64,000 bases of DNA from Chiua virens (GCA_019787685.1 JAHNUO010000007.1:1984001-2048000); one strand, 5' to 3'; counted from the stretch's first letter, positions 1-11,173 are shown. The notes: generated from the letters alone by a model not told the origin. A program made the numbers and translations.

Positions 1-1727
1 CCTCAATATACCAATATACGATCGTCTGGGCTGGAGATCCCGTCATGTCCTTATATGTCACACCGTAAGTTTTTTCCGCGCCTGAGGTTTACGGATTCAC
101 ATTGACCGATACAGGGCATTTGAGGTGCGTGTATGCGCCCATCCCACCCCGTTTCTTTTTAATAGCAACCGAGCGCATATCTAGGCCTCGATGGGCGTGT
201 CTGTATGCCCCCCCTTCTATATCTCATTGATCCTGACATCGATCTCGTTTGGCTAGTCCGTGATCGCATTTGGCGTGCAATTGTCAGTCAAACCTGTTGC
301 TTTGTCCAAGTTCACAATGACGTCATTCCCCACCCCATTAGGACTTATGCGCATCGTATATGGAGATGTGAGCCCCGCGCTAAAATCCAAAGAGGCTCCA
401 ATCTCACCTCGTGTTACAGTGAGCTTTTGCAACAAGTTATTGACTTTTTCGATCGTAAGCTGGATTCGATCGGGTGCTGTTGCGACTAAGGATCTCACAT
501 GACGTTAGGTTATATTGGCGTTTATTGCACTAGGTCAGTCCACATTCGATTTTAAGTTGTTCGGGGGTGCATATGAATGAGGGTCCGAGTCGTCTAGGCT
601 GTGGCGCAGGTATGTCACGTCCAGAAGCTATCTTATGTGTACTCAACACAACAATGCAGCTATGTTGGTAGAGACGTACGTCCGCGTCGCGCACATCCTC
701 ACTTGTCTTTGAAACCCTTTCTACAGTGTGAAAACACCGGAATGGCAGATTACTAGCGGAAGCAACGTCAGTCACTTTCTCTCCTTTCATACATCATCTC
801 GTTGGTTCGTTTGACATCACACTTCGATAGTCCTCCGCGCTCGTCTTTTATCTCGCTTCGATCGCTTGCGACCTTCTCATAGCCGGCTCACAAGCGTATT
901 TGTTTCATAAGTCAAGAACAGGGATTGGGCGGTATGTTTTTCGTCTTGCCAGAGCTCTTGAAACGCAGGAAAGAGCTAATGGCTTCAGGTTGGGCGGCCT
1001 CATAACGAGATTGACCATCCTCGTTATCAACGTCGGTCTATTGACGAGGTATCTTTCCTTGTCGTCACACCGGAAAACCTGATCACATGTATTTCCACCA
1101 GCATTGATGTGACTATCTTTGTCATCCTCGTACGATTTCAGTCTCGCGCGCGTCGATCGGCACTAACGAGTCTCTCCAGTTTCTTGTCTGTCCTTCCAAT
1201 GGCGCATTCCTCGTACCGTATATTCTCATGAGCCACTGTGAGTTCACCATCACTTTTCTCTCTATGCGTACTGACTGCATCGTCCAGGCTACCTCAACTC
1301 CTTTCTGAGCGTGTGAGCACTACTAACAATTCCCACCCTCACAACCCGACCGTGCACTCACTTTTCCTCGCAGTCTCAACTCGCGTCTGATTCTACGTGA
1401 GTTGGTCGACAACAAGGAGGTGCGATTGTTGTATCCTCGGCGTGGATCGGACGTGCGGCTGACCGTTTTCCGTGGGGGGGATAGTTTGCCTGCCCAAATA
1501 TCGTTGCAAGTTACATCGACGGACTCGGATTCGATATTAGTCCGCCCTCGCAAGCGCACTCTCAATGTCCGTCCCGCTCCGGGTCCCAACCTCGATGTCA
1601 ATCTCAGTCCCCGTCCCCGTCCCAGCTTGAATCTCAGTCACGTTCTGAGTCACGGTCTCTATCACAATCGCATCCCTCGGTGTCTGGCGTCGACGCGTCT
1701 CCAATCACGCTGGAGTCGCGGGTGTGA
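1..1727 (+). CDS. DUF6534-type integral membrane protein, left copy, 5' truncated by window edge
   Basis: This is the 3' part of a spliced gene matching the agaricomycete DUF6534 family of predicted multi-pass membrane proteins, whose function is unknown. The readable pieces in order are a fragment ending WAGDPVMSLYVTP before a GTAAGT donor (about 1-65), a hydrophobic stretch near 220-300, NKLLTFSI near 430, and the family-typical segment MSH-CYLNSFLS-LNSRLILREL assembled over two introns (about 1228-1410). The C-terminal tail is Ser-rich and ends VDASPITLESRV with stop at 1725-1727. The middle (about 100-900) is hard to read in one frame, so it may hold extra small exons or disabling changes. 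The gene starts left of the window. A second copy at 61502-63615 has the same layout, which supports the frame choice at the tail. Confidence 0.62.
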
Positions 1728-1800
1728 CCACGAGCGATTTACTCTTTGCTACTCGTCGTTTGTCACCAAATCTTTTCTTCAAGAAAACTTCAACGCAATA
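1..1800 (+). repeat. Left member of a long direct repeat (partner 61888-about 63690)
   Basis: The sequence from position 1 recurs at 61888 in the same orientation, with a constant offset of 61,887 bases over roughly the first 1.2 kb and only a few substitutions per hundred bases. Similarity falls in the last coding exon (about 1400-1727), where substitutions and small indels become frequent, and no alignment is visible beyond about 1,800. The repeat carries the DUF6534-type gene and begins at the window edge, so its true left end lies outside. Confidence 0.9.
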
Positions 1801-2410
1801 AGATTACTCGTTTCAATGTCCGCTTTCCTCTTTCTTTTTTCTTCGGTGTGTATGTTGGTGTCGGGTGGTGTGGTCAGGTCACGCCCATCGGCAGGTGAAC
1901 AACTTGAGCGATCAATCGCTCAAGCTCAAGCTCAAGCTGGAAAGAATGGCAACATACAAAGATGCAGCCGGTATGTTCTTCTTACATCGCACCCTGCGCG
2001 TCCGAGTCACTTCGATAAATTCAAGTTGGCTGGTTATAATTACTTAGTACACGATGGGTATTGCCAGTGCTCAGCTTGGAAACCATCGTAGTACTGGTTC
2101 GATTCAAATTTCTCCAAGTCTTGATCCGTATATGAAATACCTACATGGCAGACGATGTTGAAATGGAGGAATCGCGTCGACCTAGACTCTGGTGGAAACC
2201 ATTTGCATGACTAGGATGTGATCAAACTTCATCGAAGTCGTTTGCAGCGGCTATCCCCGACGTCATTCATAGTTAGGATGCAGCATTGTCTCGAAAAGTC
2301 ACCCTGACACACGTCATTTTATTTGGATGAATTCCCGAGGAAGATCACACGCGATACTATTGGAGTAAATGGACATAAATTGAGTGGTTTGCTTCAAAAT
2401 AGGCAGTGGG
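1800..2410. other. Non-coding interval
   Basis: Between the DUF6534-type stop and the peptidase G1 remnant I see no conserved coding sequence. A short direct repetition of a CTCAAG hexamer occurs around 1918-1935. Confidence 0.5.
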
Positions 2411-3101
2411 TCAATCGTTGTTCTCCAAGGTGCATTCAATAATTAGGGTGTCTCCCTTGGTGGTGACGTCGTCAGTCCCGCAACCACTGATCATGGTGAT
2501 GGCAATAGCTCCAGCGGGAGTGTAGATTTCACTACTACGACCAGACGCGAGCTTTGATAACATCGCTACTACTGATCGTGATCCCAGAGTAATCGTAGGC
2601 GTAGTCTGGGTACCATTCGTACCAAGCTATTCAAGGGAAAATATTCAAAAGTCAAACAAAGTAGGACCAGAAGTTTTAGCGTCTCTTACCTTAGTACGAG
2701 GGCTCCTCATTGTCGATCAAAATGTCAGCACCCGTCCGGAGAACAGCATTGACGCAATCGTCACCGTCGATACCAACCCAAATGGAGAGGGAATCGCTCG
2801 TGCTAGTGGGGGCAGGGACAGCAAAGGTGCCAATGATAGTAGTGAAGGTTCCCCGTGCAAAACAATGAAATCGTAGACAAGGATGGATTGAGAACAGATA
2901 CAGACGTTGACCTCCGTCCAGACGGCACCAGCGGTATTCGTGCTATATTCAACTTTCGTTAGGCGATACAACATGATCGATGGTTTGCCGCTGCCGAATC
3001 TTGCGACGACGAGTAAGGCGCGTTTCCCGTGTGGTGGAAGGAACAACGAGAGCCACAGAGACGAGTAAAAGGTTGGCTAGAAGGGCAAGCTTGGAGATCA
3101 T
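2411..3101 (-). pseudogene. Peptidase G1 (eqolisin/glutamic peptidase) family, decayed
   Basis: The minus strand opens with a plausible secretion signal (MISKLALLANLLLVSVALVV) followed by a basic propeptide-like stretch (TRRRKIRQR). It then gives blocks typical of secreted fungal glutamic peptidases: NTAGAVWTE, GTFTTIIGTFAVPAP, WVGIDGDDCVNAVL, and after a GTAAGA-started intron, AWYEWYPDYAYDYSG. These blocks lie in different frames, and the expected splice acceptor before GTFTTI is not visible. After DVIKARV the frame runs into stops at about 2530. The C-terminal region that normally contributes the catalytic glutamate is not recognisable. I infer a dead gene of an extracellular acid protease. 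The family call is fairly secure; the exon ends are not. Confidence 0.6.
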
Positions 3102-5135
3102 AACGGAGTTTGATAAAACTATGAATTATGTGTAGGTTGAACGTGAGCTGGAGATAGGCAGATAACTCGCCAATCTTCGAAGCTTTGTGCTTTGACTCAC
3201 GCTCTTATGATCCCTGGAAATGACATCGAGACGTGTAGTCTTGGGGTCCGGGAGATTCTTTGGTATCCTGAACATCAACTAGCTTGTGGTTCCTGGCGGT
3301 GATGAATGGTAAATATTCACCGCACACCTGAAAAAATGGCGGCCGTCTGGTGACCGGGCTATCATAAGCATGGTACGTCACTTGCACATCGTTCGCCGTC
3401 TTCACCTGAGCGCGTGATTGAGCAAGGGTCAGATGGCCCGCTGCCGAACTTGAAAAACTCCGTCCCACGCCCCGGTGGCCACGTGAGTGGCGCACATCCG
3501 AGTCCCGGGCCCAGTAGACATTACTGGTATATTCATGGATAAACGTTCATCAACTCAGACTTTACCTTCTCTCTAGTACACGCACCGTGATAGATTACCC
3601 GATCCCTAAAACGCGGTAGGAAGCGACCGTCATTATGAAGCGGCATTGAAGCCTCGAACTGGCTGATCTGACAGCCTAGTGACAGGTGATGTTTTTTTGG
3701 TCTCTGGCATTATGTAGTACTCATTCTGTGTCGCATTATCAAATACCTTAGGGCATGATGAGGGACAAGATCCACACGGAAATGATGTCTACGTGGCACT
3801 GCCAGTGGGTGGGATACTCGAAATGGCGTCACGGTGTTGCGCCCGGTTGAGTCCCTTCTGGCACTTAAGATCATCTGATCGGCATCGTCAAGATAAAATG
3901 TAGCCTTACTCTGTGGAAGCTGTGGAGTGCCGTGGAGCACTCCACAGCCAAAGTGTTTTACTGATTGGCATCTTCACCCAGTTACTAGAATTAGTCTCCA
4001 TACCTCTGAATCCAGTTACGGCAGGTCTTGCCCATTGACCGTCTGAGATGTTCATAACTTATCCGAACTCCCTCTCCTCAGTTCCTGCCATCACTATGAC
4101 ACCCGTACCTACACCCCAAATACCCCAAACGGCCTCGGAAGGGAGGCGGTCGCGGTCGCGAGCTTCCGCAGGCTCGACATTGCCTATCCCGCGTGCGTAG
4201 CGTATCCTTCAGGAGTCCGACCCTCGGAGTGGGCGCTCAAACTGGACAGCCCGGGATATTCTCCCTTGCATAGTTAGATTCAGCAGGACCCCTGGTCTTG
4301 ACACGAGTATTTTCAAATACTGTCAATACCCGAGTGCGCGCTCGCGTCAGAACCTCATAGACAGTCGACTTCTTGTTGCGCCTAAGTATTAAATCGGGCA
4401 ACAAAGGTGGCATTGGTATCAAGGGGCAACAGCACAAGGGGTAAATAAAACATGCGTATGAATCGCCGGCGAAATGGGGGCAGTTTGAAAGAAGGGAGGT
4501 AGTGCGAATCGTCGCAGATGACCGGTGACCGGTGACCTTCGAGGCGAGCACGGAGTCGATGCAAAGAGTTGGAGTAGCTAAGGATAAATGTAAACTTGGG
4601 GGTGCAATGCTTTTGCAATGCTTTTACCTTGCAACGTCAGCAATTGTTGTACGAGCTCGAGAAACGTCAAGAAGAAGGGCACAAAAGTCCGGAGCCTCGG
4701 GCGTACCCAAACCCCGAGCACCCCAATTCCTATTTCCAAGGTCACTGAATTACACATCGGACCTGTTCTCTGAGGTCCGTCCGAATGGAGTCACGGTATA
4801 AGCGCTTTTGTATGCTGTTTCCCACAGATCTTTCTTCCCTGAAAAGGATAGTACGCAACATCTCCGCGACCTTTGCCAGTAGACATCATGCTCGCGTCAA
4901 GGCTTAGAGAGATTCAAATTTGATGGCATACCAAGGCCAGTATGCGGGCCGCTTCATCTCTGTGCCGCTACGATTAAAAGATGGACCGTAAAATTTACAG
5001 AACTCCCTCATAATTAATATCCTACATTTGACCACCATAATATATAATACTACAAAAAGAAAGTGCAGGCCCATGCCTGAAATCTATGCGTCTAAGTAAG
5101 AAGGAAAATCCATCACGTGCTGGCCGCTCCGTACA
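3102..5135. other. Two-kilobase interval without a supported gene
   Basis: ORFs here (for example 3205-3495 minus and 4532-4801 plus) have no recognisable motifs. A short plus-strand open stretch at 4096-4199 (MTPVPTPQIPQTASEG then an Arg/Ser-rich segment) ends at a GTGCGT donor-like site and could be a first exon, but no continuation was found. Confidence 0.4.
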
Positions 5136-6561
5136 TCACCCTAAACCTGACGGCGGTCCATACCACCTGTTGTTCTCCTGAAAGGTATTGTCCACATGGA
5201 ACAACAACGTTCCCACGTTCCTCGCTTCTCCTAGATCCTTGGGACCAGGAAACAACGTCAACTTGGTCTCAGGGCGAAAAATCATGAGGTACGTCGACCC
5301 GCCAAAGTGAAACGACCCGGTCTCGTCTCCTTTCTTGATCCGATCCCCTTGCTGCACCGCGATCCTCGTCGTCGACACCTCCCCGAGACCAACCCCAACG
5401 AAACACATCAGGCCAATGGCAGGGTTGTCCGACTCGATGAAGATTACTGCGCGGGTCGACATGGCGGTGACGAATGCTTGTGAGCGCGAGACGACATCCG
5501 GATCTGGATTGTCGTCGAGACGTGCGGCATAGTACGTGCCCGGCACAACGTATGTCTTGACGACGCGCCCGTCGACGGGACTGTGCCATCGATGGTAGTC
5601 GAGCGCGCTCAGGATTGCCTGGAAGACAGTCCCGCCAACGAAATGAGAGGTGAGTGAGTCGAAATTGAAAATGTGATCAAGTGAATACGGCATTTCCTTG
5701 AGCCAGAATTGATCCTTCGCTCTGACGTTTGTGGCAACACGGTAGGTGATCGCTTCGCAGGGGGCGTTTATGAAGTGTGGGTTCTTGGCTGCAAAAGTGG
5801 GACGGACGCCCTCTCTGAATCGCCGTCCGAAAAAGTCATCCCACGACTTAAAACCCATGTAGGGCTCGTCTGGGTCGCACACAAATGCCTCTGCAAAAGA
5901 TTGGCCGAGACGCTTTTGCTGCACTTGTAACGCATCAGGGCTGAACCAGCCACCCTCGGTAGAAACCAGCACATCGCGAGACGCTTCGGAGACGAGGAAC
6001 TTCGTCCACTCGTCAAAGATTTTGTGGAACATCGCGTTTACTTTCGGATTGGTAAACGCGCGATAACCTGCCTCAGTGTTGCAGAAAGGTGCGAGGGCGC
6101 CGTACATGGGCACGCCGCTCACGAGGGGACTGGTATAGCTGTACGTCGGCGCCTTTGTAATAGTTTTATCGAGCACAGCAAGGAGCTGCATGTAGTTTTT
6201 GATCTAAACCCGATCCAAGTCAGCGCAATGAAGACTACCATGCTAGCTATTGCTTACCGAGAGCTGACTTGGATCTGTCTTGAGAGCAACTTGCTCGAAC
6301 ATCTCGTGGAAATCTCTGTAAATGCCGGTGTCTGCCTCGATCGATTCCTTAAACTCGAGAATGACGGGAGAGAGTTGTTCGTCATCCACGTCGCCTGCTG
6401 GCGTGCAGACGCCATTCTGAACGAGGTGATGGAGTAGTTTCCTTTGCTCTTTTTCAATGATACCTGGGTACTTGGGGAGCCATCGAGCAATAGTAATTAA
6501 TGCGGTGAAGTCAAAGGGCTTATTGGTCCAGCTGAAAATTGAAGCGGTGAACCAGAGGTCG
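5136..6561 (-). CDS. Phosphatidylserine decarboxylase-family pyruvoyl enzyme (PSDC/PsiD-like amino-acid decarboxylase group)
   Basis: Two exons are clear: 6258-6561 and 5136-6203, separated by a 54-bp GT-AG intron (6204-6257) in phase 0. The first gives SWTNKPFDFTALITIARWLP and VILEFKESIEADTGIYRDFHEMFE, typical of the fungal PSDC N-terminal domain. The second carries the decarboxylase core: SWDDFFGRRFREGVRP, the YHRWHSPVDG block with catalytic-type histidines, and near the C-terminus FHFGGST. This corresponds to the LGST/GSS self-cleavage site that creates the pyruvoyl cofactor between Gly and Ser. No membrane anchor or C2 domain is seen, so it resembles the soluble PsiD-like group, which in some fungi decarboxylates free amino acids such as tryptophan. 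Substrate cannot be read from sequence. A 5' exon upstream of 6561 is likely but unresolved. No kinase, methyltransferase or P450 lies next to it, so there is no evidence of a psilocybin-type cluster. Confidence 0.85.
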
Positions 6562-7725
6562 CTTCAATCGAAGAAGATGGCTCACAACATGGTTGAAGAG
6601 GATTCGAGCGAGGTGACGAAAGGCGAACATCGGGACAAGCTAATATGCGTTCGACTGCGGCTCCCGGACGCTGATACATTTCACGGCTAATCAGTCCAGA
6701 CTGGTTCAATTGAAACTATGGAACGGTCTGGGGTCTTCTACGGCCGATTCCGAGCTTGTTCTGGACAAACGTGCATCAAGTGTGCCGTCTGGTAGATTCA
6801 CTTGGGATTAAACCCCCGCCAATTTCAATGTCAATCCCTGACAATTTCTCGTCGCATAGGCGGGGATATCGATGCATGGTAATGTATTCATCCAAGCGAA
6901 ACTCTGGCAGAACTGAGGATTTCCGGAGTTTGCAGGATGAAAGAAAAGCCCGGCGAGGAATGGCAGGCATCGAGGTCAACGTTGCGCCAGGGAGCTATAC
7001 CGACGATTACCGTGACCTCATAGGCCAACGTGAAACAGTCACGGACGATTTTCGCCATGGAGAGATCCTATACTCCGACGGTTGTGAATGATCATGGGTG
7101 GAATTGAGAGTCACCCGGACGTGTTTGCTAGTACGTCGGCGGAACATGATCGTCACATCATGATATCAAGCACATTTTGGGCTTCTGTGTCAGGTACCTT
7201 TGGTCTGGTAAATTAAACTTACCGATGCTTAAATGGTTATAGCTTCTGGTTGCGACATGTGCCACGTTAATTATCCGACCGAAGATCACGAGCATGCATG
7301 GTACAAACTTCAAAGTCCGTGCATAAGTGAGGTACACACCGTACGCAGTAACGCTCGTCGCCCCCGAACCAGGGTACTTTCTTGCACCCACAGACCGCTT
7401 CCTCTTGCAGAGCAATGACCACTGTTCCGGGAGCAACACCATCACCTTACAAACCTAAAACTGATTAAGTTCTTAGGAAGCAACGTACATTATGAACCCC
7501 ACTGACAGCAATATGGTGACCAGTTGACCTGACAGGTGGCATTGTTTCCAGCATACCTCGTTGACAGTTGAAACGTTGACAGTTGAACCACACGGCCCAT
7601 GGCAGGATTGCACTACGTACTCGGCAGTCCCGGGGTAGGCCCTAGCCTGAGTTTGAATTACCTAACCTGAGTTTGAATTTATGAATTCAACGTTTTTGTA
7701 ATCTAAATGTACACCAAGTGTACTA
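6562..7725. other. Upstream region of the decarboxylase; no supported gene
   Basis: The interval may contain the first exon of the minus-strand decarboxylase (an open segment MYQRPGAAVERILACPDV at about 6680-6625 is a candidate), but no convincing splice donor was found. Near 7640-7680 there is a short tandem duplication of CCTGAGTTTGAATT. Confidence 0.4.
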
Positions 7726-7749
7726 CAGTCGACTCCCACATAAGCGATA
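7726..7749 (+). repeat. Left terminal inverted repeat
   Basis: These 24 bases begin CAGTCGACTCCCACAT, match 8569-8592 exactly in reverse complement, and are preceded by TA. Confidence 0.93.
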
Positions 7750-7948
7750 CAAGGTATAAGCGATACTCCCTCATAATGTTGGGTCTCTGAATTTCCCGAC
7801 TTGGTTTGCGGGGATTTCGGACTATAAGGAATAACTCTCCCATACCAGATATCCGATAGCTATAGGGTTTTCTTGTGGTCATAACCGATAAAACACCCGG
7901 ATACTACTATATTAGGAAATCACATTATATAAAATTTTCAAACTCGAT

Positions 7949-8392
7949 ATGCAGACATTGGCAACATTTAAAGGCAAGAGTGGCCCCATTGAAGTTCCGA
8001 CACTGAAGAAAGAGCCCGAGAAAGCTCTGGACCAACTCGAGTCAACCGGTGTCTTCCAGCCTTCGAACCGTATGAACATTACCGAGCTCCTCAACCCAAA
8101 CACAGAGACGCGCAACATCTTCGAGGCAACCGATGAAGACATTTTCCAGGCGGTTATGGATGCGCGTACAGAGCAGGAAAAGGATGACTTGGATGCTGAA
8201 ACTGATGCTGAAACACCGACTGTGCAGAATAAGCCTCGTTGCTACCCGTTTCAAAGGAAGTGCTTGAGGCCGTGTTTGTGTTGTGGTAGGCTATCGAGTA
8301 CTTGGATGATGATTAATATTTTTCACGGAACTTCGACTACATGTTGCGCACTCTTGGGCAGAAGACACGAACTAGTGGGATGCGAAACATGA
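7949..8392 (+). pseudogene. C-terminal remnant of a pogo/Tigger transposase
   Basis: The open frame contains TETRNIFEATDEDIFQAVMD followed by an acidic linker, which resembles the region after the DDE catalytic domain in fungal pogo-like transposases. After about 8235 the similarity shifts frame: PVSKEVLEAVFVLW, AIEYLDDD and FDYMLRTLGQKTR correspond to the usual C-terminal block of these proteins, with an in-frame stop and a frameshift. Neither the CENP-B-type DNA-binding domain nor the DDE catalytic core is present, so it cannot encode an active transposase. It lies wholly inside the 867-bp element. Confidence 0.65.
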
Positions 8393-8568
8393 CGTTGTAG
8401 TACGCTTCAAGGTCACAGGTTATTTTGTTCGTACTTAGCCTCGTAACACATTAGATTTGATATTTACCAATACTATTCACGAGTGTTTACCAATTTACCT
8501 CAGAAGGCTGACCTCCTGCAGAACGAATACTCCCTCATAGTATATACCTTCGGGCATGTCCCGAGAGC

Positions 8569-8592
8569 TATCGCTTATGTGGGAGTCGACTG
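8569..8592 (-). repeat. Right terminal inverted repeat
   Basis: This is the exact reverse complement of 7726-7749, followed by TA at 8593-8594. Confidence 0.93.
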
Positions 8593-8803
8593 TATTTCGT
8601 AGCTTTTGTACACTGCTTAGTATGCAAAAAGTGTAGTGCGCTCCGCGCCATTAATTTGTGCCAAGTATTAGTCCGACGAGCACATGTAAGTAAGTGCAAA
8701 TTGTACAGCTTGATTTGATTGATAGCAAATTGAGTTCTTGAATAATACAGGATGAAAAAATCTGAGCGAGGACGTTGATCTTCACCAGCCGAGGACAATG
8801 AAC

Positions 8804-10122
8804 TCAGAGCTTCGCCTTTTCTGCCAGCTGTTGTTCTCGTCGCTTCCGAGCTAGGTAAGCGCGGCCGGCCCGACTCGTATTCTCCCTTCCGAGGATCTCA
8901 GAAATCCAAGCGCCAGTTTCTGCAAGCAGCGGAAGCGATATCGAACCGACATCCCATGTGGGACTCAGAGTGGATGATGATACCGGTAACGGTGCTGAAC
9001 AAAAGCACGAAATCAATATAAAACAGTACAGGGGAGAGATTGGCTTACCAGAGTAAGACTCTCCGATGGGACCATAGAGAGACTCGCCGGTAAGCGCATA
9101 AACAACGTCTTCCGTGGCAACATTTCCAGTGGCCCCAGGGGAATAAGGACACCCACCGAGACCTCCGACCGAGGCATCGAACGAACGCAACCCCATGTCG
9201 AGCGCGGCGAAGATGTTTGCAAGGGCCGTTCCGTTCGTGTCATGGAACTGCTCGATAAGTCGCACATGGTCGACCTTCAGCACATCGAAGGTGTGTGAGA
9301 ACTGAAAGTACTCACGTGGCCAGCAAGTCTGCTTGGATTCAATCTCCTTGCACACTTCTTCCAGCACTGCGCGCACGCTAGCTGGCGTGCCTGTGCCCGT
9401 AGTATCCCCCAAGCTGACTTCGTAACAGCCCATCTGGATGAGTTCTCTCGAGATGTCTCGGACAATGCGCGGATCGACCCGCCCAGAATACGGACATGTG
9501 ACGACGACCGAAATATATCCGCGTACTTTGAGTCCCTTGTCATGGGCAGCACGGGCGACAGGCTCAAGGCGGGCCAAGGATTCGGATATAGTTGCGTTGG
9601 TATTTACCCGTGAGAATGCGTCTGTCGCAGCAGTAAATATCGCTACTTCTGTCACTGGTGGTGGTGGCTTGGCGGCGGAGTCAGGGGATATTGATGTGGA
9701 GAGAACACGAAAGAGTTCGTCAAGGCCTTTCCCATTTGGTACGAGTACGGAGAGGTCAGTGTTGGGAACGGGGTCGATGAGAGAAAGGACCTCTGCTGTT
9801 CCTGCCATCTGATGTGATATGATCAAGACAGAATACGTATGACGAGGCAATTGAAGGACGGACCTGTGGTACCCATTTCGGACTGACAAAGCTACCTGCT
9901 TCGATGTTGCGCAACCCAGTCCTCCCAAGCCTGTTGATGAGCTTCTGCTTTAATAGGGGGAAAAATCGGCCGGGACTCGTTCTGGAGGCCATCACGCGGG
10001 CCAACTTCGACGATGCGCACAAAGTTGGATTTGGAAGAATAACGGCGACCGCAGCGATTGGAACTAGAAATGCTTCGTTGACAGCACTCTGAGGCACGTT
10101 TGACTGCGCGAGACAGGATCAT
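8804..10122 (-). CDS. HMGCL: Hydroxymethylglutaryl-CoA lyase (one-base frame break near 9941)
   Basis: HMG-CoA lyase cleaves HMG-CoA to acetoacetate and acetyl-CoA in leucine breakdown and ketogenesis. Exons are 9864-10122, 9049-9808 and 8995-free 8804-8994, with 55- and 54-bp introns. Diagnostic blocks are VEVGPRDGLQNE (catalytic Arg-Asp), GLRNIEAGSFVSPKWVPQ, VSLGDTTGTGTP, and GGLGGCPYSPGATGNVATED, which has the catalytic cysteine. The N-terminus (SRAVKRASECCQRSISSSNR) looks like a mitochondrial presequence, and the C-terminus ends AKL, a peroxisomal PTS1-type tripeptide, as in the dual-targeted animal enzyme. Two oddities stand out. One extra base near 9941 separates the VGPRDGLQNE frame from the LINRLGRTGLRNIEAG frame. 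The usual HxHDT metal motif reads QFHDT, with Gln for the first His. The acceptor at 8994/8995 is inferred by frame. Confidence 0.88.
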
Positions 10123-10389
10123 GGATGTAGTGGTTCAAAATTGTTCGCACAGAGATTGGGGCAACGCTACTTTTTGGGTAAATTAGCCCCTAATCCACCC
10201 AATATGATGTCTGCGATTGACGATAGCGCGCAGGACTTCAAGCTTCATTCACAAAAGACACATTCAAGTACATTGGATGACCCAATTCGAGTCCAAGGAC
10301 CAACAATGTTTTCTATTTCCTATTCCCAGAGAAGACAAATCCAAACCTACCAGACTGCATCCCCCACAACATCCAAGCATACTCGGAGA
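10123..10389. other. Spacer between HMG-CoA lyase and Hikeshi
   Basis: These 267 bp between two minus-strand genes must contain the Hikeshi 3' end and the HMG-CoA lyase promoter. No clear regulatory motif was recognised. Confidence 0.5.
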
Positions 10390-11173
10390 TCATTCCCCCC
10401 TCTCCAAAAATGCTGTTCCCCCAGATCTCAGTTTACCCATGAAGTTTTCATACCACTTGGCGATGACACCCATCGGGACCATACTCTCCGGTCCCATTCC
10501 ACCCGAAGGCACAAACCCCGAGATGTAATTCAACAGATGCCGTGCAATCCGGTCCGCCAATACACCCGTATCGACCTGTCTCGTCAATGCCGAACCCACG
10601 GTCGTGGTCTCGGCGTTGAGCGTTGTCGTGGGGAGTGCTGCCATTTGCGCTGCCACTATTTCTAGGGGCTCGACTGCGAACCCAAGAGTGGCGGTCACCT
10701 CGCCAGTGGTGGTCGACACGGCAGAGATGAACGCAGAGGGTGTACCCATACCGGAGACTGGGTTAGACCCAGAGGCAAAGTTGGAGCGGAGGCGGAATAC
10801 CGCGGATGGCTTTTCGTTGGAGAGCCTGCGGGGAAGGGGGAAAGTCAGGTCAATTGTGTTTGACAGTTGGGTTTAGGGGTGATGAGAGCTGGGACGTACA
10901 TGCCCAGTACTCGCGATCCTCTCCCTGGCCAGAAGAAGTGAACTGTGGCACCATAGCCTTCGGGAAATGGTACTGCATTGACATGATGGCGAACGATCAA
11001 CTTGAACGTTCAATCGCTGTAGAAGGATGGGTGAAACACTCACTTGTTCCCAATAAAAAGACACAAACATGGTTGACCTTCTCAGCAGCGGGAATCTCGA
11101 ACAGGGCGTGCGTCTCGTCTACCTGTTGTAGATTGGTTTGAAGAAGTCTGCCAGCTACACAGCACCCAAACAT
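10390..11173 (-). CDS. OPI10: Hikeshi/OPI10 family nuclear import carrier
   Basis: Three exons (11044-11173, 10900-10972, 10390-10825) join without any frame problem into 212 codons; introns are 71 and 74 bp. The start [20 protein letters not shown] is the hallmark N-terminus of this family. It is followed by [39 protein letters not shown], and the C-terminal [13 protein letters not shown] block. Animal Hikeshi carries Hsp70 into the nucleus during heat stress; yeast Opi10 mutants overproduce inositol. Length is close to that of animal Hikeshi (about 200 residues). It is one of the few genes here that reads intact, which makes it a useful reference for sequence quality. Confidence 0.93.

Larger units (their letters stand above)
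7726..8592 (+). mobile_element. pogo/Tigger-type (Tc1-mariner superfamily) DNA transposon, internally deleted
   Basis: A perfect 24-bp inverted repeat bounds the element: 7726-7749 starts CAGTCGACTCCC and 8569-8592 is its exact reverse complement. Both ends are flanked by TA (7724-7725 and 8593-8594), the target duplication of Tc1-mariner-type elements. CAGTCGAC-type termini are familiar in pogo-like elements. A subterminal ACTCCCTCATA motif occurs just inside each end (about 7766 and 8529), in direct orientation. The element is only 867 bp and carries the C-terminal part of a transposase, so it is non-autonomous. Identical ends suggest recent insertion. Confidence 0.9.

Noticed and set aside
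205..502. Overlapping plus and minus ORFs of 80-94 codons at both repeat ends (also 62092-62389)
   Set aside because: All are conserved between the two ends only because the DNA is duplicated. The frame compatible with the DUF6534-type gene explains the region; the minus-strand frame has no motif.
6024..6437. 137-codon plus-strand ORF
   Set aside because: It lies antisense to the decarboxylase exons, which carry clear family motifs; it is a shadow frame.
9438..9812. 124-codon plus-strand ORF
   Set aside because: It is antisense to HMG-CoA lyase exon 2.
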